NCBI GenBank assembly: GCA_958496175.1
Contig: OY292278.1
Location: 36,022,001 to 36,086,000 of the forward strand
Reading direction: 5' to 3'
DNA: 64,000 bases
DNA from: Sisyra terminalis
Taxonomy: Eukaryota; Arthropoda; Insecta; Neuroptera; Sisyridae
Both the position numbers and the translations under genes were made by a program. This document shows positions 21,900 to 33,491 of the stretch, piece by piece. Within the stretch, counting starts at the first letter, position 1. Each line of letters begins with the position of its first letter. A model generated the notes under the pieces. It worked only from the letters and a program-made list of their open reading frames with translations, was not told the origin of the DNA and ran no database searches.

Positions 21900-24800
21900 T
21901 TTCGGTTTCAGATTTTACGCCTCAAATTTTATGTTAGTTCAACTTATTATATAACAGCGGTTTTGAGGCAATAAAATATATAATATTACAAAACTGAAAG
22001 TTTAACAACTTTCGTTCTGATTCACATTAAAGCCGTGAAGTTTTCAATTTTCTTATACTTAATATTTCAAAGTCTCAAATACAATATATATTAGGTAAAT
22101 CTATATTTATTAGATAATTATAATACCCTTGAATTAAATTTTATCCGTTTAGCAAACAATTACTTCATTGTAATAAAGGTAATAAATGTTAAATTTTATC
22201 CTTTTAGATTAAAAATGATAACCGAATCAATTATTTATCGAAATAATGACATTTTTTATAATTTTTTTTATCAATCATCAAAGTTGAAAATCATATCTCC
22301 GCATTTTCAAAAGGCATTAAGAAACTTTAAAATCACGTGAAATCAATTAAATTATTCACCAATATCAAAGGCTCCTCATATTTTAATCATTAAATTTGAA
22401 AACTAAAGTTTTACAATTGTAAAATATCTAAAAATTATTAAAATTGAGTCAAATCTACTACTTTTTATATACTTTCGCAAGCTTCTTAAACTATTAATAT
22501 TTGTGAAACATTTTTCAGTTGTAATATTCTTCTGTCTTTTGATAATAATGCAGTTTAAACGATTATTAAAAATTTATGTAGTCACTGCTTTGAAAACAAA
22601 AAAATTATAGAAAAATTCAGAATGACTACTTTTAATAATACAAATACATTTCACGCACTTTGATCCGGTTTGCCTACCATTTATTGTTGATGCGTCCCCT
22701 AAAGAAACAAAAAATAATGGTATATTATACGGTATATTTGATGCAACTATTATTTGAAAAAAAGGACTTCTTTCAGTATATAAGAAATAATTCTAACCAC
22801 ATGCGTTTATAATTTTTTGGGATTTTTTTTCGTTTATTTTCCCAAAATTCACATAGATAAATTGTATGACTGCAGCTTTGAAGTTCAAATTGCAATTTGA
22901 AAAAAAAAAATATACAGAGATGATATCTTCAAACTTGAAAACTTTTCTTTTTCATCCTCTTTTTTAAAATATGGAATTGTCGATTATACGCAAGGAAAAC
23001 CTTTAATCACTTTTATTTTAATAAATTTATAATAAACGTTTTACAATACAGACCCTGCTATTCCCTGTTTAAATGGTAATATTATGATACATTTAGCCAA
23101 TAATTATTTCATAAACAGTAAAATCATTTAATTACATTGGCAGGCAAGGAAATAAAAATTGCTTTAGTACAAGGCGGGGCGGAAGATAAAAGAGTTTATC
23201 ACAATGTTAATTAACCTTGTTAGAGGTACTGATCCGCGCCAATAACATATTCACAATCATTGGAAAACCATTCTTAATTGGAAAAAGATTTTTTTTTTTC
23301 AAATTAACAACATAGTTATTGTGTATGTATAGATCATGTCAAGGGGGTCGAGGGTGATTTGACCTACTCAGAACCTGCGAGACCGACCCACCAAACCCCT
23401 CAAGTTTGATTGAACCATGATTAAGAATCACTGGTCTATCATATTTAGTATACCATTCGTAGAATAGCGTTAAATGATTCTCAAAATTAACAGCCCTATA
23501 AATATTTAATACGTTTTTGAGACAGGGATGGCAAAAAAAATCGTACTGAAGCTTTCTAAAACTAGGCACAACAAAAGCTAATATTTTCATAAACTTTTGA
23601 ATATGAAAACTATATAAATATAATGAAATTATTTTATAAAACAATATATTTTTGTTTTCGGTTTTAGTAAATGTATTAATAGCATAAAATTTAAGCCTCA
23701 GTTATCAATACAAGTTTCACGAATATAAGACCTTAGAAGAAATTATTAACTATAGTAGGATTTTCTTATCATTACAATTTATTTTTTTTAGCAAAAGCCT
23801 GGGCTGACGAGCTATGAATTAGCAGTGGGTACGGAAGTTGAGCAAACCAAACAGTATTATTGTTAAAAGATATCAATAATTGAAAAAGTGTTGAATATTC
23901 AAAAACCTGAATGTTGAACTTTTTAAAAATGATGATTATTTCATCATATATGTACAACGAATAGCCTATACTGTAACATTTTAAATTCGCTACAGAAACT
24001 ATAAATTGTAATTAGAATTTTCAAAGTTGTTCCAAGACATAACAACTCAAAGAATAATTTTCATTAGTAAAAGTAATCTCACAACAATTTCAAGTATCCT
24101 ATTTGTCCAAATTCCAAATGATTTTATTTACAATATGTTTTCCTTGTTAAATCACGCATAAATTATGTTAATTTAATTTGGCTAATTTCCATAAGTTGAG
24201 CTTCTGATTTTTCATGTTATGGATTGAAAATACAGGTTTTCTATTTTCGATTTTTATTAGTTGATATTTCCATGAATTTGTGTCAAAATTACAGGTGTCG
24301 ATTACAGGTGGAATTTATTTAAGCAGTTAGTATAAGCTGAAATTAAAGGCGTGGAAAATTAGTACAATATTTATATTGGAAAATATACGAAGACCTTTAG
24401 AAAAATTAATTTTATGCTTGAGCTAGGTACAATCTAAAACTTTGATTAATATAGTTGTTGTTCTTTTGAAATTTTCGTTAAATGAATATGCATAGACTAA
24501 AAAATACAATTCCTTGTTAGACAGAAAAAATCAGGAGTTAGTTTTTAAGGAATGGTAATTTCAGAAAGTCGAAAAAATCCAAACAAACTTAATGGTTTTG
24601 CAGATTATTTTTACAAATTTACAGATTTATTTATTAATTAATAATGCCAGAAGTATTGATCGATAATTTGGTGGGTACCAAGGGGCTGAAAAATTAAAAA
24701 ATCAACGATCGTTCTGAATGTAATAGGTGCTGTATTTGAATCATGTACTTATCAAATTTTCAAAATTTCCCGTTATATGGGCTTTTATTAATCCTAGAGC

Positions 24801-24924
24801 TGCTAAAATCCGTAGCTGATATAAAGTAACGACAAAAAATTTATAGAAAAAACTATCAAATTTGATTGAATTCTACTAATTTTTTCAAAAAAAATCGAAC
24901 ACTAAATTGGCATAAAAATCAGTT
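21900..24924. other. gene-poor AT-rich stretch with a hAT-type terminus
   Basis: No gene was recognised. At 23340-23433 the minus strand reads CAGTGATTCTTAATCATGG, then GAGGGGTTTGGTGGGTCG, the classic opening of hAT-type non-autonomous elements. The other terminus was not found, so it is a truncated relic. The 23339-23644 open frame is a by-product. Confidence 0.45.
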
Positions 24925-26102
24925 GTAACAAATTTTTTTCTTTGTTCACGATTGTCCCAATCCAAGATACCTTATCAATTATTCGTAAATTCGGAAAAAT
25001 CGCATCTAATCTTTTCCCATTCATTGAACACTACCTTACCTCCACGTACTTCAAATTTCAAGATAAGTTTTACAAACCAAAATCAGGTGCCACTATGGGC
25101 TCTCCCATCTCGCCCATATTTGCAATTATCTTCATGGAGGACTTTGAAACTCGAGTTCTTCGGATTACTCCATTAAAGCCCAGTACCTGGTTTAGGTATA
25201 TAGACGACACTTTTGTGATCTGGAGTCATGGACAAGATAATCTCCACCAATTACTTTCTTTCCTCAACTCAAACATCCTACCATTGGTTTCACTATGGAG
25301 ATTGAAAGGGACCAACAAATACGCTTCCTTGATGTCCTGGTTCGACGTAGGGATGATGGCTATTTGAGTTATTGTGTCTACAGAAAACCCACCCACACCG
25401 ATCGATACCTGCATTCTTCTTCACCCCACCATCCATCCCAAAAACATTCTATGATCAGCTCCTTAGTTCATCGAGCTTTATTCATCTCGGAAACTTCATC
25501 GCTTAATTCGGAGATTAACCACATCGTTATACCGTTGCGAGAAAATGGATACGATCGAAGGAAGATTTTGACAATTGTTAATAAGTTGAGAACACAAGAT
25601 GGTTCGTGACCTCCTGATTAAGCTAAGAATTTGGATCATTTCGTGTCTCTCCCGTATCTGCAGGATATATCTGACCGTATTGGAAGGGTGCTGAGGAGAT
25701 ATAATTTTAGGGTGATGTTCAAGTCTCCTACGAAAATATCTTGTATACTTCCTTCCCCGAAGAGCAAAGCCCCAGTTTTTGACAAACCTGGAGTATTAAA
25801 AATCCTCTGTTCATGTGGAAAGGTGTATTGGTAAAATCGGGAGATTCGTGAATATACGATTGAAGGAACATCGTAGGAATGTAAAATTTGGTCAAACCGA
25901 ACTCTCAGCTATGGCTGAGCATTGTTTGGCAAATGGACATTTTATGCGATTCGACGAGACCGAAATTCACTCTTCTTCTCGTGGCTTTTTCAAGAGAAAG
26001 CACCGAGAAGGAATAGAGATCCACAAGAATCCTAATAACATCAACAGGGATAGTGGTCTTAAACTTCATCCTACTTGGAAAGCGATTTTCCTGATTTTTT
26101 AG
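24925..26102 (+). pseudogene. Penelope-like element polyprotein (RT plus GIY-YIG), 5'-truncated and frame-broken
   Basis: Penelope-like elements encode a telomerase-related reverse transcriptase joined to a GIY-YIG endonuclease. The segment opens mid-RT with SLFTIVPIQDTLSIIRK, then GATMGSPISPIFA and the catalytic FRYIDDTFV (about 25196-25220). A one-base frame change near 25275 leads to RFLDVLVRRRDDGYLSYCVY and RKPTHTDRYLH. TGA at 25607 and TAA at 25619 interrupt the linker. The endonuclease part begins LCSCGKVY and is broken near 25830, where two bases appear missing from the Y-I-G motif. It resumes with GKIGRFVNIRLKEHRRN and AMAEHCLANGH. The element cannot make protein. The N-terminal part of RT is absent at 24925, which marks the truncation. 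Confidence 0.9.
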
Positions 26103-26400
26103 TTGAATAGCTCTTCAACTAAAAAGAGAAGGATTATCCTCTTCTTCTCTTATTGGTTGACCTGCTCTGCTAATTTAAACTTTTTACTATTCCACCCACC
26201 ATGAATAGTATATAAGACGAATTGAGGAGCATCCTGAAATTAGTTTCGGAGCAATTACGTCTTGAAGATGCGACCCAGGGAGGCTGCGAAACGTTGGCGG
26301 CATAGTCAATATCTTAACACAGCTTTGGATCTGAAAGCCACAACATTTTCCTTAAAGAGTTATATTTTGAATAAGACAGACCGTGAAAGCATTAAATCTA
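26103..26400 (+). mobile_element. 3' non-coding region of the Penelope-like element with hammerhead-like remnant
   Basis: After the endonuclease frame comes a hairpin (GTTGAATAGC / TTCAAC), a TATA-like TATATAAG at about 26210, and CTTGAAGATGCGACCCAGGG followed by GGCTGCGAAACGTTGGC. The GATGC...GC-GAAAC layout is that reported for Penelope-like terminal repeats carrying small hammerhead ribozymes. The core here is degenerate. Confidence 0.55.
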
Positions 26401-27419
26401 AAAAGAAGTAACAAAAGTTTATGTATCATGATTTTTTAAGTTATACTTCATTTCGTCATTCCCTCATTTCAAATTGAAACGTGGGAATGACGATGTAAAA
26501 GGTAATGGTTTTTAAACAAATCGAACTTAACAGTTTTTTTTTAATTTTTTTACTTATATAATCACTAAATTCACCGTTTTTTCTTCTTTAAGATGAGAAC
26601 ATCATTCATGTTAACTAGTGAAAATTATTACTGTAACTACCATACAATGCAATGATCCAAGTGGTTCATTTTGACGGTGCAGGGCGACAAATAACACTTT
26701 ACAAAGGAGTATTATACTAACGTAATAATGATACTGTTAGGGCCCAAAATTTTTGCTCTATATCAAACAATAACAGACACGATTCAATGACGGTATAAAC
26801 TATAAAAATCATTCCTTCGACTTCAAAATTATAAATCATCCATAAAATTCGTCTAAAATAAGTTTATTCTGGGGACCACTATATTGGTAAAATCTAGTGA
26901 CACAAATGCTTCAAAATTGACAAAGAAAAAAATCAAAATTTCAAAGAAAAAATTATAAATGTTTTCTTCCTAATTTCGGAATTTTATGAGAATTATCCTT
27001 AAACGGTTTAGCTATAAGGGAAGGTTTAGCTTTATAATGATTTAACTTGGGTGCAAAAATTATAATTAATAGCTTAATAGTTTTCAATTCACTCAAAATT
27101 TCTCATTTGTTAATTTTTAATCCTTCTAAAAGTATAATCATATCCTCAAAAGTTTTGCATTGATTATTGTGAATATCAAAATTAATGTGAATATCTGTAA
27201 CATTCTTAAATAGGTGCGTTTTAAATGTACGCCGAAAAACGGAAAAATCTCGCCAAAAAGTGTGTTTTAACGCCAGATAATAAGAGAACAGTTCTTTAAT
27301 AATATATACAAAAAAAAAATTTATATTGGACATCTATGTATGAAAAAAATTGCAACAATGGTTATTTAGCAGCATTAAAATTTAATTTGCAGCTATATAA
27401 TGTTAAATTATTTTAAATA
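26401..27419. other. intergenic, no gene recognised
   Basis: AT-rich. The minus-strand open frame at 27103-27333 has a moderately protein-like reading but no family I know. Confidence 0.4.
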
Positions 27420-28115
27420 TGTACAGCGACATCTAAATATTATAATAAGTTGGTAAAAATGTTTAGATTTGCAATTTATCCGCCAATTTAAAAGAATTCA
27501 AATTAAAAAAGACTTTTTGATTATAAATTTATAATGATAAAATTGATATTAATATTGATCAACATAGCAAATTTAATGATTTATAATTACCAAACAAATT
27601 GATTTTACAAATGTGCAATAATACACAAACTTTTGTAAAGGCAGAAGCACTTTTCGTGGAAAGAAACAGTTCCGGAATTTATTAATTATTTCAATACACT
27701 AAGTGGATAAAATCATATCAAAATTGGTTCGATGGTACAGCATCAGAATATCTAAGTACAAACAATAGGATTGAATCTACCAATTCCATATTTAAGAAAG
27801 AAAACACTTTAAGAGATCGTTTATTTGTTTCTCAATTTTTAAATAAATTTATTCACTTACTAATTAAATGATCTATGGACAGAAATCCAGAACTGCAATA
27901 TTATATTTTTTTTTTTTGTGAAACCAACATTTACTTTAAAAGAATGCACCGAATCTTATCATTGGGTAGTGCAAAACAAGAAAATAACAAATGTGGATAA
28001 TACATACTATGTATGTACTTTAAATTCGAGTTATAAAAGTATAAATTCAAAATTGATAACCAAATATATTGTTGAAAATGGGAAACTTTTGAAGATTTTG
28101 AACAGCGTTTTATGA
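27420..28115 (+). pseudogene. Mutator-like (MULE) transposase fragment
   Basis: This is the sister of the minus-strand copy at 16602-17560. The segment with AGAAACAGTTCCGGAATTTA is shared. After it one frame reads SYQNWFDGTASEYLSTNNRI, then ESTNSIFKKENTLRDRLFVS and QFLNKF. A second frame from 27918 reads FTLKECTESYHWVVQNKK and TYYVCTLNSSYKSINSKLIT before stopping at 28113-28115. 'NN-IES-N...LR-RL...FL' followed by a strand-rich region is typical of MULE-class transposases just before their SWIM zinc finger. Frame changes and stops show it is inactive, and the DDE catalytic region is missing. Confidence 0.65.
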
Positions 28116-28494
28116 CACTTTAGTGTTTAATATAGACGCTGATATTAGTAAACGTTATTGTACGTTTCCAATATTTCAAATAAAATATAAGTGCAAGCAT
28201 AGGTTGTATTTTTTAATCCGTTTGAAAAAAAAATAGTCCCTGAGGAAACTAAATGTATTCCTTTAGGACAAACTACTAATAAAAAAAGCTTTGATCGTAG
28301 GTACCTACATTTATATGTTTTGAATTATAATAATTGGCTACTTTTAATTGGACATCTCATCACATTTGCTGTGATTGTTTCCATTTCGATTGAATTTTTT
28401 GTATCTTGAAGAAAGACCAGAAAAAATGGATGCTGAACCATTTTTCTTTTATTATTCTTATCGTTAAGCTGAGGCGAGACAATTTTTAATTCAA

Positions 28495-28931
28495 ATGATA
28501 AAAAAGTGCATCTTTCCATTCTTTTTCCATCTGACCAACAACAACCAACTGCATAAAATGCAAGTGCAGCAACTAAACGAAGACCTTGCGAGCGTCATTT
28601 ATGAAAACATCACTCCAGATTTCCAACGACAGACAAGATGTCGATGGATATCGCTGATATTGACTTCAACCAACACACAATCGATAACCTTTGCATGATC
28701 AACTTATCCAATTCTTCCACTCAACTTTCGCATGCCTCGCCAGCAATAATTCAGATCACTTTCATAATCCACATCCTCAAAACAAACAAATTTTTTGTCG
28801 ACCCAGCAATGTCTCCACGCTCTGCCATATATGAATTAGCTAAACAAAGACTCGTTTATTTATACAATATGCCTGAGAAGAATCATTTTGCGTATCGCCC
28901 GGGAATAAATCTGACGCTTTTATTACGATAA
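28495..28931 (+). other. unrecognised coding-like segment
   Basis: Two overlapping plus-strand frames (28495-28698 and 28638-28931) sit in sequence with more C and less A/T run than the flanks. The second, starting MSMDIADIDFNQHTIDNL and ending YNMPEKNHFAYRPGINL, reads like protein for 97 residues to TAA. A frame change near 28640 could link them. I know no family for either. It may be an exon, a gene relic or part of an unlabelled transposon. Confidence 0.3.
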
Positions 28932-29884
28932 GATAAATAAATATGACTGATGTTAGATTTATTTATAAATTTATGTTATTATCGCATGCCATTAAAATAA
29001 CAAATCGAAGAAAAAAACGATACTGTTCGTAGAACAAAATATACATTACATTGGCTCAATATTTTTTCTTGAAATTGAATCAACTAACAAACAGCAAATT
29101 GTTGTTCAATTTTCATCGGTCTAGCCATCTTAAGATCAATATTTTGTCGCAGGGATCATTAATTTACCATATTAATTATTAAAGAACAACATTATTCTAG
29201 AGTTGTTTTAAAGCCTTTATAGTCTCAGACTAATTTTAGTCGTTTTCGATTGAACTACCTTCAATGTTAACATTACTAACATTTAATTACCTACTTACCA
29301 GGTATTTATGAATAACTAGCTAATCCCCGCGACTTCGTCTGAGTAACGTAGGTGTAGATTAAATTTTCTTTTTAGATTTGCTACTTGTAGTTGTATATCA
29401 TGATTTTTATTTTTCTTATTTCTTTTACGAAAAATATAATCATACTTAAAAACACAATTTTGTCAACTTTATAAAAATACATTTAATAGACTGTTGCTTA
29501 GAATGAAATATTTGTATATAATGATCACTTAATTTTTAAAAAACAATTATAAATATCTAAAAAGAGTATGTTCAATTGCGTATACTTACCGGTAGGTATA
29601 CCTACCGTGAACCAAATAATCCGTAAATCAATCAGTATCTATACATAAAAAAATATCGTCAAGTTCAATAAATTCGGTCTTAATTATGACTTAAAACTGA
29701 CAAAAGTTATCAAAACATTCGCGTCAAAATAACAGAAGTCAAGCGTCCAGATTTAGAATATTAGTAGAAATCCCATTTCATTGTCTCAATTCTCGCATGA
29801 ATCTTTTTCTCAAAACTATTACACTACTGCAATGTATAAAACTACCGCGAATGTACAGACAGATGTTAGAATTTTATATAATAG
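28932..29884. other. intergenic, no gene recognised
   Basis: AT-rich. A palindromic TACCGGTAGGTATACCTACCG lies at about 29587-29607. The 29781-30008 open frame runs into the LTR and is not a gene. Confidence 0.5.
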
Positions 29885-30247
29885 AGTAACAGAAAGGGAC
29901 AAAGTCTGTCTCTCTCTTTGTGCCATGCCGGCACGCGATTGGCTGAGTGACTTTTATCTCTCTCCCACCAATGCGAATGTACATATAGATTGTTCTGGAA
30001 ACATCTAGTAGGTGTTGGAACGTTAACGAACAATACATTCTGAGTACATTCTAGAATGTGGGGTTGCGGGTATATAAGTCGCTCAGCTCAAGCCCAGGGA
30101 CAGTTCTGTTAAGAAATTCAGTTGTGAATTTCCATTATAACAAAGCGATTAAAAAGTGATTGTTAAATCTGAAAGTGACTATTTATTTCCAAAAGAAATT
30201 AATAGAACGAATAAACGCCATCTCAATACAGTTTTGAGACGTCACCT
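29885..30247 (+). mobile_element. solo LTR (gypsy-type ends) with own promoter and poly(A) signal
   Basis: A 363-bp segment begins AGTAACAG and ends GTCACCT, a short AG...CT inverted terminus of gypsy-type LTRs. It is bordered on both sides by TATAATAG (29877-29884 and 30248-30255). Inside are GGTATATAAG (about 30070), a plausible start site ~30 bases on, and AATAAA at about 30210, in the U3-R-U5 order. TTCTGGAA and TTCTAGAA sit upstream of the TATA box. The 8-bp match is longer than the 4-6 bp usual for LTR elements, so part of it may be chance. No internal region is left. Confidence 0.65.
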
Positions 30248-30469
30248 TATAATAGTATAGATAAGTGGAACTGCGATGAATTTAAGGTTATTTTTAAAGG
30301 CACCATATAATTTCGACATAATACTATTCAAAAAAAAAAAAGAAATCCTCTTTTTAAATATAAAAACATAAATATCTCATAATTGACGATTTTTGACTAA
30401 TGTCAATTGAGCTTTCCATATTGTTAATTGCTTTACTTTTTATACAACCCGATGATCATAAAAAATGAA

Positions 30470-30960
30470 AGGGGTACATACAGAGGGTGAAAATTTAAGA
30501 CTCAAGAGAAGATTTTTACTGTTCTCCAGCAATGTATCGCCCAGACTGTAAAACATCCAACATCAGTTATTGTTTGGAGCTGCATGTCAGTAAAGGGTAC
30601 CGGTAGGATATACATTGTGAAAGGTACTATGAGGCAAGATCAATATATCAAGTCTTAGAAACGAGATTATAGTCTCAAACTAAAGAATCTAAAGAACTAA
30701 AAGAAAGAACTAAAGAACTAAACTAAAGAATGGTTTCCGGAAGAAAATTTTATCTTTGTACAGGATGGAGCCCCTTGCCATAAAGTCAAAAAAGTTATGG
30801 ATTTCCTCAAAAAATTTAACATTAATGTGCCTTCTTGGTCAGGAAATAAAATTGAGTGGATTAAAATCCACTTCTTTATGGTAAATGTTTCAATAAATAT
30901 TTTTCGAACTAGTGACCGAAGCTGTATTGATAAATCATTAACTGATATATGTAAGATACA
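30470..30960 (+). pseudogene. Tc1-like transposase, degenerate
   Basis: Broken frames give VKHPTSVIVWSCMSVKGTGR (about 30540-30605) and, after an expanded CTAAAGAA repeat (about 30679-30728), EENFIFVQDGAPCHKVKK, then NVPSWSGNKIEWIKIHFF. These match the Tc1 catalytic core: W-C-S-x-G-G, the second Asp in QDGAPCH, and the third acidic residue in the NPIE-LW block (here NKIEW). The first Asp region upstream is weak. Stops and frame changes make it inactive. Confidence 0.8.
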
Positions 30961-31021
30961 AATTATAATATTGTGAAATACTATAAAGTATGTATACATA
31001 GTTAATTTGGCTCATGTTGTT

Positions 31022-31227
31022 TTTAGCGACATCAATATCTGGCAAAGTTGCGGTTTCTACTTTTTTATTAATTTGATTTACGAGTAAATCAGGTCAAAAT
31101 TAAAATTTACCAAAAAAAAAAAAAAAGTTCAAATAATACGTTATTAAAATAGGATTAATAAAAAATCGCGAATTAAGTTAAAAACAAAATAGATAATGCA
31201 ACGTTGCCAGATATTGAAGTCGCTAAA
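31022..31227. mobile_element. MITE, copy A of a family shared with 54842-55040
   Basis: The termini TTTAGCGACATCAATATCTG and its complement at the other end (CAGATATTGAAGTCGCTAAA) enclose a ~206-bp element. Both arms continue through GGCAACGTTGC and AATTAAATT-rich sequence. The internal part is AT-rich and non-coding. No clear target duplication was found at this copy. Confidence 0.85.
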
Positions 31228-31727
31228 AGGAATATAAACCACCAAATTAATTTATTTCTTGAAAATAGTAACTTTCTAGGAAGTATTCATAGCCCAACAC
31301 TGACAATTAGGGCAAAGGGCAAAAATTAGCAAATTTTTATTATTGGGAACTGGAACCAGCATAAACGAACTCTGACGGTTCCAAAATTGCGCGACTACTT
31401 CCGGATTCCAACTCTAATTCTTGCTCTTCAATCTTTATGACATTTACAAAAATTATATTTTTAAGCTTTATTTTTAAGTATTAAATAATTTAAATATTTA
31501 CTATCTGTAAGAGCAGAGAATATTCTGTGTACAATACAAGAACTGGTACAAGTATGTACACTGAGTTTTGAATTCCCCTAAATTTATTTGTTTTTAATAA
31601 AATATATTTTTACTTCTTTAACTTTGAAAAAACTAATTTCATGATTTTATAATTAACTTTTTTTTTTAAAAGACAATTCAGGTTGTTTAAGATCGTTTTT
31701 TTTATTTAATATTTTTATTATTCAATT

Positions 31728-31772
31728 AGCTACGTTTCGTTACTTATCATAACTTCATCAGGCTTCTTGATT
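31728..31772 (-). ncRNA. hammerhead-ribozyme-like motif
   Basis: On the minus strand GAAGC-CTGATGA-A-GTTA...TAAC-GAAAC-GTA-GCT fits a type I hammerhead layout. Stem I is AGC/GCT, stem II GTTA/TAAC, and the CTGATGA and GAAA cores are exact. One extra A sits between the core and stem II. Whether it cleaves is untested. Confidence 0.45.
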
Positions 31773-32089
31773 CACAAAAATAAAATATTTTAAATTTAAA
31801 TTCAATAAAAAAATTATAATTTATAATTAACATAAATTACACTAAGAGGTGGGAAAGTAAGGGTATGAGCCGCATGCGTCCGTTGCAAGTTTCTTGTGTC
31901 CATAAAGCTATATAATTGCGTGGATAAGTCTCCATGTTTCATACCCTTGATTTTATTACTCTTTTTCCTGGGTAATGAGAGTCGTTGCTGTTTATTAAAT
32001 TGAAAATATTTTCGTTATTATTAAACAAGTTTTTCCAAAGTTATTTTGTTGTAGTATCGAAAAAAACAAAATACATTAAAAGTACTATG

Positions 32090-32262
32090 AAGCCTACTGG
32101 TAGCCAAGTGGTCAAGGTGACCGCTCTAAACTGGTAGGTGTTGGGTTCGATCATTGTAACGAGCAAAATTTCAATATTTCTTGATTAAGGATTCTTCTTA
32201 ACCCTAGAGTCACTAAAGACCTTAGTAATTATCGACGGTAAATACCAATAAACAAGTACTAT
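32090..32262 (+). repeat. tRNA-derived SINE, full-length copy
   Basis: The head carries TGGTAGCCAAGTGGTC (A box) and GGGTTCGATC (B box). The body contains TTAACCCTAGAGTCACTAAAG and ends GACGGTAAATACCAATAAA. It defines a family with copies at 62563-62710, 63281-63446 and 43234-43352 (all minus) and 3' fragments at about 39420-39520 and 60495-60610 (plus). Confidence 0.8.
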
Positions 32263-32429
32263 TTAAAAAATGGAAGATAAATGTTTTTAAGTGGTTCCTT
32301 TTGTTGTATTGTGGATATTTTTGTTTTGGACCCACAAGAGGTCCCTTCGGTGATATATTTCCGCCTTTTTATAAGTTGTTCAATTACTAATTTCGGAGGA
32401 ATCGAGTGAAGATTGAAAAAAATATTCGA

Positions 32430-33250
32430 ATTATTCAAAGAACTTGCTAGTGCCAGTGAGCGGGCTGTTGTTCAACACGAAGAAGAAGATGAAGAAGAAA
32501 AAAAAAACAAGTTTTCCAAATATTAGGTCAACACGTCCACTTCCTGGGCTTGTCCAGGGCCTGGTGGGGCCCATCGGGGCTTGAATTTGTCCGATAAATA
32601 ATTGTCTTGAACTTGAAATAAAGACATTGGGATCTGTCACGATGAAATATTACGTAATGAGTTCGAATAATTTTCCCAAAAAAAAAAATCTTCCAAGGCT
32701 TCAACTCGGGTGTCCCAATCATTCTTGTTCATTTCTCTCACTCTCGCATTTCTCTTTTTCCAAAAACCGTTACTTGCATCCAAAACCTTCACAATCTTTT
32801 CTTCTTCGATCGGTCGTGCGTTTTGATTGAAAGATCTATATATAATGATCAGGTCCACAGAACCCGGCTAAAATTCATCGAAATCTCCGAAAACGAAATC
32901 CACGTGAAAACCAACCCTTTTTCGATCGAGAAATTACGTCTATTAAATGTGAAGAAATTTTTTCTTTGTGACACGGGCGTTTTAATGCTGGATCTTACAG
33001 CTGATTCGAGTTAGAAGGTTTAAAGGGTGAAAGATCAATTTTTTGTCGTGGCTTCTTTCCACACAATCGAAAGAATTATAACGGTTTATGTAGCGTTTCA
33101 TCGATATATTTTACCGCAAATGTTTCGGGTTTTATCTGTAGGAATCCAGATGGTAGATTTTGGAGAATTTAAAGCCTTTCAGGTCAATTCTTTACGGAAA
33201 TAAAATCAATAGAATTATTATCTTTCTGGAAATTATTATGTTTATTTATT
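32430..33250. other. GC-richer, repeat-poor island
   Basis: Base composition is clearly more balanced than in the flanks, with GAAGAAGAAGATGAAGAAG at about 32480 and several TCGATC-type words. Open frames occur on both strands without a recognisable protein. A regulatory region or untranslated exon is possible. Confidence 0.35.
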
Positions 33251-33491
33251 ATTAAGTCTTTGGTCACGAAGAGGTTGGAAAACGAAAAATTACTTTTATG
33301 ATTTTTTATTGAAAATAAAGTCAAATTTAATGATAATAATTTGGCAGGGACAGAACAATAAATAAATACAAACCATTAAATTCGAAAAAATCGTTATAAC
33401 CATTAAGCAATTGAAAATAAAAAGTTTGAAAAATGCCAATGTATTATCATATAAACATCTGTTGTATCTCACATCTTCCAATTGATTTGTA

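Noticed and set aside
27103..27333. Minus-strand 76-codon open frame as a gene
   Set aside because: No family similarity, no splice context and AT-driven composition. A chance frame is as likely.
30718..30999. Minus-strand 93-codon open frame as a gene
   Set aside because: It is the antisense of the Tc1-like transposase relic, whose motifs read on the plus strand.
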